Positions 29,559 to 41,119 of a stretch of 64,000 nucleotides of DNA are shown here, piece by piece. Numbering within the stretch: position 1 is the first letter of the stretch; each line of letters opens with the position of its first letter. The translations under genes and the position numbers were made by a program. The notes under the pieces were generated by a model. That model was not told the origin of the DNA. It saw nothing but the letters and a program-made list of their open reading frames with translations, and ran no database searches. This stretch comes from Trebouxia sp. TZW2008. Taxonomy: Eukaryota > Chlorophyta > Trebouxiophyceae > Trebouxiales > Trebouxiaceae. The stretch is taken from assembly GCA_002118135.1 (NCBI GenBank), contig BDIU01000186.1, positions 248,001 to 312,000 of the forward strand. The letters run 5' to 3'.

Positions 29559-32500
29559 TTGAGATCAGTTGAGCGCATGAGGTGGAGACGAGGGGTGATC
29601 CACCTCGTCGCGGTTCTATGCGTATATCACACGGTCCTGTGCGATGATGTAGCGCAGCCGGAGCTGGAGTTGAGCAACCTGGTCAGCGAGTCTCCGTACA
29701 CAGTACCCTTTGCCGACTACATAACAGACGCGGAACTCCCAGCTGAACAGTCTCTTCAACTAGCCAGCGTTAGTACCCGTTTATGCGGAACAGGATTTGT
29801 CAACACCAGCGGCGAGGTCAACCGCACCTTACTGCAAGACATCACAGAGCTTGCAGTCCTCAATGTCAGCACGTACTATTATATTGACGTGGTGAAGGCT
29901 GTCCAGTCCAAGGCTGCAGCTATTTACCACGTTCATGAGTCAGGTAGATAGATATGTGAAATCACAAGGCAACAGCTGCCAGAAGCATAAGAGGGCAGTG
30001 AGCAAACATTTGGTGCCATGTAGGGGCAAGGTCAGAGGGAATCTTGCAGGCCACAGCACTCAATTTGTCGGCATACGACTGCATAGACCTACAAATGACG
30101 CTCAGCATCTTCCGATCTGCTGTCATGGTCGACTTTGGCCTGACAAACAAGATGTGGAGCTATTACCAGATACAGGGGCTGCAGAACGAAGGCTGGACAG
30201 CAGTACGTGATTGTGCTTGTGGCTTGCAAATCTTGTATTGGACTTTGCACGTACCAACAACCCCATCATCAATAGGCGATGCTGAACGTTCATGAAGGTG
30301 ACAAATGTACTAACAGTCTGCTGTGTGCAGGGTCAGTTCACTACCATGAACATGCAAGTTGCAGGAGCAGCTGTTCCATTTCTGCGCAGGATGCCTATAG
30401 CACCAAGCGCTTCGTACAATTTCACACTGCAGGTCTGCAGCACACCTTGCTTTTGCTTGACTCCAGTAGCCAAGTCTGCTTGCTGCAGCGCCTCAGCAAG
30501 CATCATCAGCAAGTTGTGTACTCATTGCTGCACAACATGCAGTGTACATGCATGACACAGTGGTTTTTGGCAGTTGTGTCTGCTCAGAATGTTGCTGTCA
30601 CAGCATCACCTCTATCAGCTCTGCGCAGGACAAAAGCATTTCTTTGCAGACATTCTGTACCTGCCGCTGTTTGCATGCAGGTCATGAGTGCAGAACTCCT
30701 CTGTTGTGCCGTCGGGGATCAGAGTCTTCTGCTTTCAGTGATGAGTGCGCTGTTGTTCAATGCAACTAATCTTTTGACAATACGGATGAACTCTGCCACC
30801 AACTATGACCCTGGAGGCACCAGCCTTGGTTACCCATACCTGGCCAATTTCAGCTTTACTGCGTCTGTCAGCAACTACTCTTCTGTGCCAAGCCTGCAGA
30901 CTGTAAGCCCACTATCTTATATTTACGTGCTCACGCACTTGCAACTCACCATGCCCATCTATGCCTTGTTCAGCTGAGCAATCTTGTGTTTCCAAGACTC
31001 TCTTTTGTGCATGCAAAGCTACCTGGTGCACTGCTGATATGCTGCTTTGTCTTTGCTGCTGTATCTATTCTCAGTGCATGATGTATGCATGCGGATTTGG
31101 CTCTGCATAGACTGGTTCCAATGCCACAAGCTGAACTTTTGTGTGTTCATGCAGGCACTGCAAGCAATCTTGGGCATTGACTCAGCATCCTTGTTTTCAG
31201 AGCAGATGCTGAACAACAGTGTGGATGCAATTGGTTCTGTCTACGACCTTGTGCCATATCCGGGTGACTCCTTTTCTGATCAAGTCCAGAACTATGTAGC
31301 AACATCCAAAGAGACTGAGAAGAAGGTCCCTCTGGGTATTTCTATTGGCGTGGCACTTGCTGGTGTAGCCATCCTTGCTGCAGCAGCAATGCTAACACTG
31401 ATCACCTTGCATCATCGGCGTCAGAACCAACAGCAGAAGGTGAGCACAATCAAGCACATTGCCACTCATTCTGTGGCAGAGGGGCACCTAGCTCACTTGC
31501 AGCATTCACATGCTGGTCAGTGCATTGCACTGTGTGCACATTTGTTTTTGCACTGCATCTCAAGCCCAGCTGCAACCCCGCAGCTGATGCACATAGCTTG
31601 GCGTACCTTCTGATGTATTGTGTCTCACCATTGGCATTTCTGTAACTTGCACATCAGCTGAGGTCGAGCATCTGCTGTTGGTCACAGACAAGAAGATGAA
31701 TTTGCAAAGCTTGTCTTGTAATGTCCAAATTTGTGTGCAGAGGAAATTGGCTCAGGCACTGCCTTGGACATACGCTCAGTCCAATGCAGTGCCAGGCTTA
31801 GTCCTGGCCAGCTACCACCCTGACAGTGACTCAGGCAGCCCTGGTCACCCTGTCAAGCTGACACCCATCCCCATCAGTCAGTGGTCCCAGTCTGATGGGG
31901 TGGCTGCTCAGCCATGGGATATGGACCCCGCTGAGATTGTCATCTGCAAGAGGCCTGATGGCTCCAACTGGGTCTTAGGAGAAGGCAGCTATGGTCAGGT
32001 GTGTCAAAACTTGCCGAGCGATCATAGCACATGTGCAAGATACTTTTGCACTGTGTGCCGTGTGATCTGATGGCGTTTTGCAACACTTATTGCCGTTTAC
32101 AGCTGTCAAAGCCGTTGAGACTGTTGCAAACTACACCTTCTTGCTAGTCTGTCATCAAGACGATCACATGCAGTTGCATGTATTCAGTCCAAGCATTGCA
32201 CATTCGCTAGCACCACATAGTGTGTACCTGCCTGTTGATGCAACGCCAACAGCTTGCAGTCAAGTATCTGCGCTAGGCCATGCGTGCATCATTGATCAAC
32301 TTCTGCATGAGCTTCACCGAGTGTCATGCCATCATGCAGCACAACAACATTTGTTGCGGCAGCTTTTGACAATGGCACCATGTGTGCAGGTCATGAAAGG
32401 CTTGCGTGGTGGTGTCCAGAATGTAGCCCTCAAGATGCTCATTGGAGAGACAGCTCACAATGTCAACTCCTTCCGACAGGTACGCAATTGCCTGTAGCAC

Positions 32501-34671
32501 TGTGCTATTGCCTTCTACCTTTTGCGCCCAGCAACATTATGCCTTGTACAACGTTGCCCAAGCACAACTTTATGATATGCTATTTTGGCTGATTTTGCAA
32601 TGTGTGTGTGTAGGAAATTGAGATCCTCAAGTCCTTAAGCTTTGACAGGAGCATTGTACAGTTCTATGGCACCTGCCCTTGGCATGGTCAGACCATGCTC
32701 GTGCTTGAACTGATGGAGGTATGCTGCCTCACTCACATTTGCTGTGCCACAACATGATGTCATCGGATGGGCTGGTCGGCACACATCATTTCTGCAAGCT
32801 CATATCACCTGGCACATCGCAGCTTGATGTCATACCTTTGCTGCTGTCCACTGGATGATCCCAAGATAGAGCAGCATGTCAGTGCACAGCCTCTTTTGCC
32901 TGAGGGTGAATTTGCGCACTCAGTGTATCAACTCTGTCTCTTGGATCTTACAGGGAGGTGATCTGAGACAGGCCATGACACAAGCCCCAGCAGAGCTTCA
33001 TTGGTATAACAAAGGGTGCTCGGTCGCGCTGGACATCATCAAGGGCCTGCACTTTCTGCACCGACACATGGTACGCTAAGCTGCTTTGTTCTGCGCATGT
33101 GACTTGTGCATCCTGCCCAACAGCTCATTGGCTTGGAAAACAGTGCATCAGCTTGCACACATGCTGAACATAAGCGCTCAAGATGTTTGTACAAGCCCAC
33201 CTTTGCCATGTCTTGGGTGCCCGCAAAAAAGCCAAAATCCGCAGAGGGCTTTTGACTGTGGACGCGTCGCTGGACACTCAGCATATCAGGTGTATGAACA
33301 ATGCGCAGGTTGTGCACATGGATGTGAAGCCCAAGAATGTGTTGTTGACGGCAGACTACAGCATTGCCAAGATAGCAGATGTGGGGCTGGCGCACATGAT
33401 GGGCAGTGTCCCAGGCAGCCAAGCCATGGGCACCTTTGCCTATGCTGCGCCTGAGCAGCTGCTCAATCAGACATGTGATGAGAAGGTCAGCTGAACGCAC
33501 AGATCTCTTTTGCAAATGCATGTTGACAGGCGCAGTGCTCTGCATTGGTGCTTCTGCTTGCTGACGTATTGCTCTCATGTTTGGTTAGGTTTTTGTCGCA
33601 TAGAATCACAGCATACCGTACATGTCTGAAGGTGTACAGTAAATTCTCTCTGTAACGACTGCTTTGAGTACCAAGAAGTATTTCCTTACACCAAATTGTC
33701 CTTATTGGGAGGTGCCATTGCAGTCAGAACACAGGGAATGGGTTCCCAATTGCATTTTTCTACATCAAGAATGTCCTTACATTGAGTGTTCTAACAAGGA
33801 GAAGTTGCTATAGTATATCATTGTAGTATCTTGGGCATTGCTACCTGCAGGTGGACATTTACAGCTTTGGAGTGTTACTGTGGGAGCTTGTCACAGCCAC
33901 TCCTCCAATAAGGGCTAGGCTAAGACCTGTCAAGGTGGGTTTGCAGAACTGAGTACAGTCCATGTCATATTCTCTCCAACAAGCTTTGCTTGCCCCTTGC
34001 TGCCTGGAACTGCTTCAGCTGCATTGCATGAGGCAAGTTCCTCACCTCCATGGCAGTGTCAGTTGGTTACAAGCAGTCACCTTGGTGTAATGTCATGTAT
34101 GGCCAAAGCAACTCAGCCATTCTCACCCTGTTTGCTCTCAATGTGGTCCTTGTCTCATGTCCATTGAAGCCATATCCATCATCTGACAGTACCAAATACA
34201 TCCATGATTTCTGCTATATATATTCCTGCAGTGATGGTTGCATTTTGCCAGTCATAGTCATATTTGCCTTCCCTGTTTACATTCCTCGTAGTCGGTAGTG
34301 GTGAGCAGGCGGATAATGAGTGAGCGACGCGTCAGCGTTATGTCATCCGAGCTTTCCATACCAGCCGGCAGTCTAAGCGCAATGCCTTGTGACCGCAGGT
34401 GCCTGCTGAGTGCCCACAGGAGATTGCAGACCTGATCGACCACTGCCTGAGCATGGAGCCAAAGTCTCGCCCCTCTGCCCGAGCTGTGTTTGATGTCATT
34501 AGCAAAGTGCAGCTTGCTCAGGAGCAACAAACAGCTCAGGACCCCTTGGATACACAAGAGGGCCCACCTCTTGTATCATCTCAGGAACCTCAGCTAGTGC
34601 CGGCGCCAAATGCAAGCATCTTGCATCAGTCTGATCAGCTCACTGGTCAGAGTGCCTCAGGCTCCCAGTAG
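29559..34671 (+). CDS. Receptor-like protein kinase, intact catalytic motifs, non-RD type
   Basis: Twelve exons: 29559-29943, 30036-30202, 30331-30432, 30681-30902, 31155-31439, 31741-31998, 32390-32479, 32614-32718, 32954-33070, 33309-33485, 33851-33934, 34399-34671, totalling 2265 nt (754 aa). A secretory signal (VIHLVAVLCVYHTVLC) precedes an extracellular region of about 300 residues with several N-glycosylation sites, a transmembrane helix at about 351-377, then the kinase. Kinase motifs: VLGEGSYGQ loop, VALKML (K488), HMDVKPKNVLL (D582; no Arg before Asp, hence non-RD), ADVG in place of DFG (D601), YAAPEQ, and a regulatory-spine VDIYSFGVLLWELVT. The protein ends in a short Gln/Ser-rich tail. 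Exons 3, 8 and 11 are exactly as long as in the paralogue at 23936-29140, so the pair arose by inverted duplication. Exon 4 could instead start at about 30723. The ligand is unknown. Confidence 0.88.
33637..33810 (-). mobile_element. MITE, pogo/Tc1-mariner-like, copy 3 (inverted)
   Basis: A 174-bp element inverted relative to the 25453 copy, in the intron between kinase exons 10 and 11. Its left end CAGTAAATTCTCTCTGTAAC matches the inverse of copy 1's right end. The CCTTACA and TCCTTATTG blocks match in order. TA flanks 33635-33636 and 33811-33812. The right end is eroded. Confidence 0.8.
34276..34339. repeat. Dispersed repeat fragment, pair member 1
   Basis: A segment of about 64 bp similar to 58926-58990 (shared GTAGT.GGTA.TGG.GAG.A and GACGCGTCAG.GTT). 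On the minus strand both copies read an open TLTR-x-SL-x-I-x-LL peptide. They may be remnants of a transposon reading frame. This copy is in the last intron of the intact kinase. Confidence 0.6.
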
Positions 34672-35921
34672 TGTGATCAGATTTTTGGCTCGGTCTGCAT
34701 CCCCTGATGCAATTTCTGTTGGTGCTTTGCAGATGCTGCAAATTTTTGTGGTGCAGCATGACATATCTGTCAGCCAGCATCAAATTTGCCATCAGGCACA
34801 CCATTTGTTCATGTGCGGCAGCGTCTGTGAGGGCTGGCAAGCTCAGAGGCAATCAATCAGTGGCAGCCTCTGCATTTCGACAGTCGGTGTGAGTGATTTC
34901 AGTGCTGCCTTTATATGTGTCCATGACATATGCACACATGGTTTGGACCTGTATAGTTGCTTTTGAATTTAGGGACGTCTTGATTTGTATTTGAGACGTA
35001 CATTTGTGTGTTGCATGCCATCCCCTGGCTGCATAACAGATTCAAGCTCTGCAGACGCTTATGCTTTTCAAACAGTATGATGAAATGTAGTCATCACAAT
35101 CCACAATTCATCTTTGTCAGCGATCAGAAACCCTGCTTATGCGATTTCTTTGTGTCAAGGTAGCATCCCTGCCCTTGATCACTGTAGTGTCAGCAAACAA
35201 CGTTGTTTGTTGACAACGTTGTTTGCTGACCTGATGTCAGTAAAAGTGTAACGTGCTGTCTGATATATAGCTTCGCAATTGCACTGAGCATCCCTGATAG
35301 CAGGGGCCTGGGCCTCCAGTGCTGTGATGTCAGCATCGTCTCCTGCGCCAAGCACGTCACACACACATAAAAGTGTTTGCATGCAGGACAACAAAGTCTT
35401 ATGTGTTTGATCACACTATATTAGAAATTAAAACAGCGCCAAACAAAAGTCAACACAACTTGAGTCTCCAACGGTAGTCTCATCCACATACATCCTTGCC
35501 TCTATAAATACAAATCATTGCAACCCATGCGCCTGTCTTGTTGGGGTGCTTGCTGCAAGCCAGGAACCAGATTGCTCAAGCTCCTTGTTTAGCTGTTAGC
35601 CACATGTATTCAGCAAACGCAAGAACTGCTACTTGTTGATGTTACAGCACAATCAAACTTTACAGCCAAGACCACAATGACATCGCAGACGCAACAAATT
35701 CAAAGTCATGTCCTGGGGACCCAAGAAAGGGGAAGGGGGGCACGGGAACTCAATACAGAAACTGCCAGTTCAATTGATCATACTGCAGAAAATCTCACTC
35801 AACGAGGCAGCAGCCTAGCACTTCAGATGCATGTGGGTACAGCCGTCACTTGTGCTGCATGAGAATCTGGCAGTCTGACAGCATGGCTGCTGGAGGAACA
35901 GAAAACAGGATCGTTTTGGGG
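34672..35921. other. Convergent intergenic region, kinase to Fyv7-like
   Basis: 1.25 kb between two 3' ends. Apart from the hairpin at 35189-35230 I see no gene, RNA or mobile element. The left part reads like untranslated region. Confidence 0.6.
35189..35230. repeat. Perfect 18-bp inverted repeat with 6-base loop
   Basis: GTCAGCAAACAACGTTGT (35189-35206), loop TTGTTG, then the exact reverse complement ACAACGTTGTTTGCTGAC (35213-35230). Each arm itself contains the palindrome AACGTT. Confidence 0.95.
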
Positions 35922-37003
35922 TCAATGTTGCTGGAGAGAATTAAGAATCTTGTCGATCCTGTGTTTCATGACTGGCTGACCCTTTTTGTTTCGCTTCCTC
36001 AGCAAAGATGTCTGCTGCTTCCGCTGCTTTTCTACAGCAGCAACCCTCGCCTTGCGTTCTGCTGCCGCCTGCTGGGCAGCCTCTTTCTGCTGCAAACCGA
36101 CTGCCTGCATCAACAAACTCAACTGTGCCTGTGTGCCATCCTGACATCAGTACAGAGCTGAAAAATTGCCTGAATGCGGTACTGGAGCACTCATGCTGTC
36201 ATTGCACATGCCACTGATGTCACACATGATTATATACCTTGTCAGCTTGAACTTTGTTGGACAGCCTCTGCAGATGCGACTCAGGCTTGTGCCTTTCGTG
36301 TTTCTTCGACTTATGCTGGGCTGATGAATCAGGCTGTGCCTGGGGTTTTGCTGTGTTTGCAGCTGGCGCATCTTGGTCTGCAGCTGAGTGTGGCTCATGA
36401 TCATGCCTGATAGCGGCAGCTGATGAAGCTTCTATCTCTGACTGCAAAGGTGCACTGGGGCTTTGTGGCCTACAAAAGAAGTGCATTGATTGTAGGTCAA
36501 CTGCACAGCATGAAGGGCAGTTCACTTGCATATCATGCAGGGCAGTTCTGAGCATCTCAACAAGCTGATTTTGCAAGCTCACTGTTGCTCTGCTGCTGTG
36601 TCAAGTTCTGCCACGTCAGCTGAGGTTTCTGCCAAAGGGGACCCTGCTCTTTGCTGTATTCTCCTAAGTTTGGCAGCTTCTTGCTGCTCCTCCTGATGTT
36701 CAAACACAAGCTGGCAATGTCCAAACTTCTTCAGTGATCATTGAGAAATTCAGCTGCATTCAAAAGGACACAGAGGTTTTGGCAGTAGCAGTCTACCTGC
36801 GGCAGAACTCCCATCTGCTGCAGCTTGCGCTTCAGCTTTCTGTATTTGTTGATTTTGTTGGCATCTAGTGCAAACTGCTTTTCCTTCTTTTCTCGTTTGT
36901 TGTACCCTGATGACTTTGCGGCAGCAAACCGTTCAAGCGACAAGCCTTTTGAATTTTTGCTGCCTGCCAAACTTTTCTGACGTTTGGCATCATGGGAAGA
37001 CAT
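35922..37003 (-). CDS. FYV7: rRNA-processing protein, Fyv7/CCDC59-like
   Basis: Likely small-subunit pre-rRNA processing factor of the nucleolus. Exons 36797-37003, 36583-36692, 36238-36469 and 35922-36140 sum to 768 nt (255 aa) with clean phases. The N-terminal region is Lys-rich (SGYNKREKKEKQFALDANK, KINKYRKLKRKLQQMG). A middle low-complexity Ala/Gln/His/Ser segment follows. The C-terminal half is a coiled coil of Ala/Glu/Lys/Gln ending in KKGQPVMKHRIDKILNSLQ, which matches the (R/K)GQPVMK-x-RI...LL/IL signature I recall at the end of Fyv7 proteins. Two nuclear-localisation-like basic clusters are visible. It is divergent from the CBS gene over 353 bp. Confidence 0.75.
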
Positions 37004-37356
37004 GCGAGCCTGCTGTGTCTCTCCGCAACTTGCTGACCTTCAAAACAGTTGATGTACGGGGCGCAGCGTAGGAAGCCTTGAAGATTGGTGTTCAAAAGCG
37101 TTCGGAAAAACTTGCTCAAGTCGCAGTTGTGCAGGGCGGCAGTGGAAAACGTCCTGCCCTTCCGAAAGTGTTGATTTTGCTCACGACATTTGCGCGACAT
37201 TGCCGGACAAGCTGCACAAAGGAGCAGGCACAAGAGCGATCTCGACGGCGGACATGCTCTCGAGATCTCACAGTAAGACAAGCCGTGTTACACCGCCCGC
37301 CCCGTGATGTGAGCGAGTGATCAAACTCAGCTGCAAAGTTGACCATCAGCTGAGAA
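37004..37356. promoter_or_regulatory. Shared divergent promoter region FYV7-like / CBS gene
   Basis: 353 bp between the start codons of two divergent genes. It is inferred to hold both promoters. No discrete motif is claimed. Confidence 0.5.
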
Positions 37357-40300
37357 ATGTCGACAGATAGCCCGAACAGCATACGAAAAGCTAGCAACAG
37401 GCGAGCGCAGCAGTTCTTATTCTCGTCCAAGCTGTTGGACACCTACAATGCTGCTCAGAAACTTCTGTTTCTTGAGCACAATTGGACTGTCGCCCGGGCC
37501 CTCAAGGTGTGTGATCAGTGCTCCCACGTCGACGCGTGCGAACAATGTCAATATGCCGGAGCGTCACAAATTAAAGACTGTGGCAACAGGAACTGGGGCA
37601 GCGGCACATACTCAGCGCACCAGTGGTCATCAATCCTGACTTGGAAGACATGAGGGAAGCCGAAAGTGGTAGCCTACCAGAACCAACCTTTCTAGGCTGG
37701 GTTGATGTCGTCACGATTCTGCAAGCTTTTCTGAAAGGTATGCGTGGAGTACAGTAGCTACGATCCTCTTTTACAGGCCAAATTGCCTCAGGCCCTGCTG
37801 CATGCAACAGGCATCCAACAGAAGCATGAGCCAATGCCTGACAAAATGCTGCAACTGATGCCAATTCTTGAGAGTGAAGGCAAAAGCTTCACAGAGAAAT
37901 CATTGCTCAACATAGCAGGTAAGTCATTACTACACAGCGCAATGCCTTGTAAGCTATTACAACCAAGTTCAAATGTGGCTGAGGCATGTAGCTGGTAGCT
38001 TGCAGATGCCCAAGACAAAGAGCTAGTCTTTCAAGCAGATGCAAACACTAGCTTGCTTGGAGCAATCAGGCAGGTGAACATTGACTTGCAAATATTTGGT
38101 CAAACCCTTCTGTCTCCTTCTGACGCGAGTGGTGGGACACCATCAGCATCAGCCCTGAACTGCCTATACAGATGCATATGTCCCCTTTCTGCCTTCGTGA
38201 TGCAGCTTGACTTGAAAAGCAGCCGTCACGACTGTTTCCACCTGACATACACACCGAGGGCTCTCATGTCTTCAACGATTGTTCGACGTTTCGCTTGGCA
38301 GGGATATGTTCCTGAAGAACTACACATTTCCTGGTCAAGGAGGCGTTCAACGCGTGGCTGTGTTCAATGCTCATGGAGCCATCACCTGCATTGTCAGCCA
38401 GCTTGATATCATGAGGTCAGTGCGCTCGCCCTTCTGTACTGACCATTGGACAATGATGATTTTCAGCATGATTGAGCACATCAGGGACCATGGAGGCATC
38501 ACTTGCATTGTCAGCTAACTGAACATCATGCGGTCAGCCTGTCTGCCTATTTGTACTTGGTGTTGCATAGTGATCTGAGGTCCAGCACAACGGAGCTACA
38601 TGGAGCTATTACGTGCATCAAGCAGTCAGCTTGACATCATGAGACCAGTGCATCTGCTTGTTGCTACTTGCTCAGCCCTGATGTAGCTCAAACATGCTGA
38701 CATCAGGTCAAACTTCAACATTTTGACAGCAAGGGATTGCAAGCCTTTGCTGAGCATGATCTGGCCTCAGATGAGCTCAACCTGCGACCGGGTGAATTGA
38801 ATGCTCTTGTAACTCCTCGCTTGTACTGTATGTGTGTGCATGCAGGTGCCTATGTATCTGTCTATTTGCACCTGCTGCTATGTCTGTCTGGATGTTGGTC
38901 TGTCTGCTGCAGTATGCATATTATCCTACAAAATCCACTTGCTATGGCTGAAGTCTAATGTTTGGCATGGACGCATTACATAGCCTCTCTTTCTTTGCCA
39001 GGCATGCTGCAGAAATGAAACCATGCCAACATCTGCACTGAAGCAACATTGCATGCTTGCAGGTTTCTTCTATTGCATGTGCGGAAATTAGGCTACATAG
39101 CAACTGAGACTCTTGAAGCTCTTGGCCTGTTGACAGACAGTGCATCAGCCCTAGTGCTAGACCATGCCACTCCAACGCTTATTGCCTTTCAGAAAATGTT
39201 GGCCAAGGGCATGACTGCAGCTGCCATCAAGGCTGAGGGTGATCCGATCATTGCCAACCTGAGCATCTCAGACCTCAGGTGAGCTTTGTGCTGTCAAGCT
39301 ATGACAGCAGATCATTGCAGCATCCATGATCATGCACGGCACAGTTCCCTGGGATCTATGCGTTGGCAGTTGGTTTGCTAAGATGATCCAGGGCAACAGG
39401 TCCAGACAACCAATAGCAAGATCTCCATCTTGGCGGTATGCACCTGCACTGTTATGCGCAAGTCCTCAAGCTTGTTGTCGTCTCTGCCTGTGGCAACTGC
39501 TAGCATATGCCTTGCTTCCTGCAGTTGCATTGTCGTTTTGATGGAAATGATGTGGGTCTGCACCTGAAGTTGTGGAGAGTGAGCACACACCTTGCACCTC
39601 TGGCAGTTGTGCTGCCATTGTGATACAGCTGAAGTCACAGCGTATTCCCATGTACAGGTGTATCCAAGCAGAGCACTTTGGGAAGCTTGCTCTTCCAGTG
39701 GCAGAGTTTTTGGCCTTGACGCATGACACTGCATATGCTGGGTACACGGCAACAGGGTCTGGCAACCTAGACCAGATTCAAGAAGAGCCCTTCTACGGGG
39801 CTTCTTCAAGCAGCCCAGCTGTCTCCAGCCCTGTACGGTCAAGTCCAAGAAAGGCCAGTTTGGCAAGACTGAGTCCCAGCAGTCCCAGCAAGAGCCCTCG
39901 CAAAGCACACACCGCATCCCCTGGTGCAGCGCAACTGGACCGCATCAACACTGGCATACATGATGAAGTGAAGCAGCCCATCACTTGCACTGCAACAACC
40001 ACCCTGGAGCAGGTAGATCATGCGCTTGATCACCACGACGAAGGGCGTTGCTTCAGTCACGTGTGCCTTTGGTTCTTTTATTGCTGCACTACTTTCTCCA
40101 CAGACACTGGATCAATGTGCCATTGCAGTAGTGTTGTGTACAAAGCATCTTGTTATTCATCCACCAGGAGCTTGCATTGACAGCTAGTGACAAACATGAT
40201 GCGACCTTGACAAAAAGTCAAATGGTGGTTGCAGGTGCTGGGCTTGATGGTGAACAACAGCGTACACAGAATCTATGTTGTGCAAGACAATGGTCAGACA

Positions 40301-40363
40301 GCTCCTCAACAGTCCATAACTCCCACTGATGTTATGCATATACTTTCAGCCATGAGCACCTGA
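37357..40363 (+). CDS. CBS-domain protein (AMPK-gamma/CBSX-like) with SP-rich linker
   Basis: Probable adenosine-ligand-sensing protein with paired CBS domains; partner unknown. Exons 37357-37506, 37590-37737, 37811-37918, 38006-38069, 38302-38415, 38730-38791, 39092-39278, 39658-40012 and 40235-40363 sum to 1317 nt (438 aa). CBS-type strands are seen at HILSAPVVI...FLGWVDVVTILQAFL, GVQRVAVFNAHGAITCIVSQ, and the C-terminal NNSVHRIYVVQ...TPTDVMHILSAMS. A linker in exon 8 (about residues 305-365) is rich in SP-x-(K/R) motifs (SSPRKASLARLSPSSPSKSP), likely phosphorylation sites, and interrupts the second pair. Phase requires the exon 4 donor to be AG|GCAGGT, a GC-AG intron. Exon 5 has two ghost copies in the next intron. 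The exon 2/3 and 6/7 joins are the least certain. Confidence 0.75.
38369..38650 (+). repeat. Tandem copies of CBS-gene exon 5 end (1 real, 2 ghosts)
   Basis: The exon 5 end with its donor (38369-38421) recurs at 38488-38540 and 38599-38650, spaced 117 and 111 bp. Shared text includes CATGGAG, TGCAT and AT(C)ATG at the junction. Ghost 1 carries a stop (TAA) but keeps GT at the donor. Ghost 2 has AC in place of GT. Confidence 0.8.
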
Positions 40364-41119
40364 CTCTAATGAATGACCCTACACTTGCTGACAGGCTAGT
40401 ACACTCTTTCAAACATGTCAATCCTAAGACGCGAGTGATAATCTGTTTCATCAGTCCATGCAGGGCATGCATTCCTGAGTTCTGAGCAAGCTCATGAGGC
40501 ATGCATGCTAGTTGAGCAGGCTTCTGAAGCAACAGTGTTTTGTCAACGAAGTGTACCAGATCTAGACCAGATTACCAGATGTGACAGGCCACGCATCTGT
40601 AGGACCGCTTTCACGTACGTGCAGGTGTGTTGTTGCTGTAAAAATGCAGAGCAATGTGTGAGCTGGCGCTGCAACCCAGTAGCGATAGCCCCTGACTCTG
40701 TCGTCAATGTCATATATATGGAGCAGGCTGGTCTTGGTCATCACATACTGTTTTGAGGGTGACATGACATCTCATGGTGACATTGTTGCGTGTCGTGCAG
40801 CAGCTGCTGCTAGACAAGCTGAAATAATACACTCAGCACTGAGAGGAGGTGAGTAGATCAGAGTTACAAGAACAAGATATTGCTGAAAAATCCTGTACCA
40901 TCATGCGTATACCAAGTCTGTCAAAAGCAACAAGCACAACCTTTGAATAGGCGCAATCAAAACTCGAAATTATCTCATGAGCACAACATTGTCAAAGTAA
41001 GCAGCATCCACAATACATTGGCACTGCGTCAAAAACACCAACAACAATCAAAAAACAGTCACCAACAAACACAGACTACAGGTCAAACAGCTGACAAAAT
41101 ATCAGCTGACAGCCCCTTC
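40364..41119. other. Convergent intergenic region, CBS gene to PDX1
   Basis: 756 bp between two 3' ends. It is AT-richer towards the PDX1 side and consistent with untranslated regions. No gene or repeat was recognised. Confidence 0.6.

Noticed and set aside
38053..38406. Apparent frameshift in the CBS gene between exons 4 and 5
   Set aside because: Using an AG|GC donor for exon 4 and the acceptor at 38301 restores the frame, so neither pseudogene status nor sequencing error is needed.
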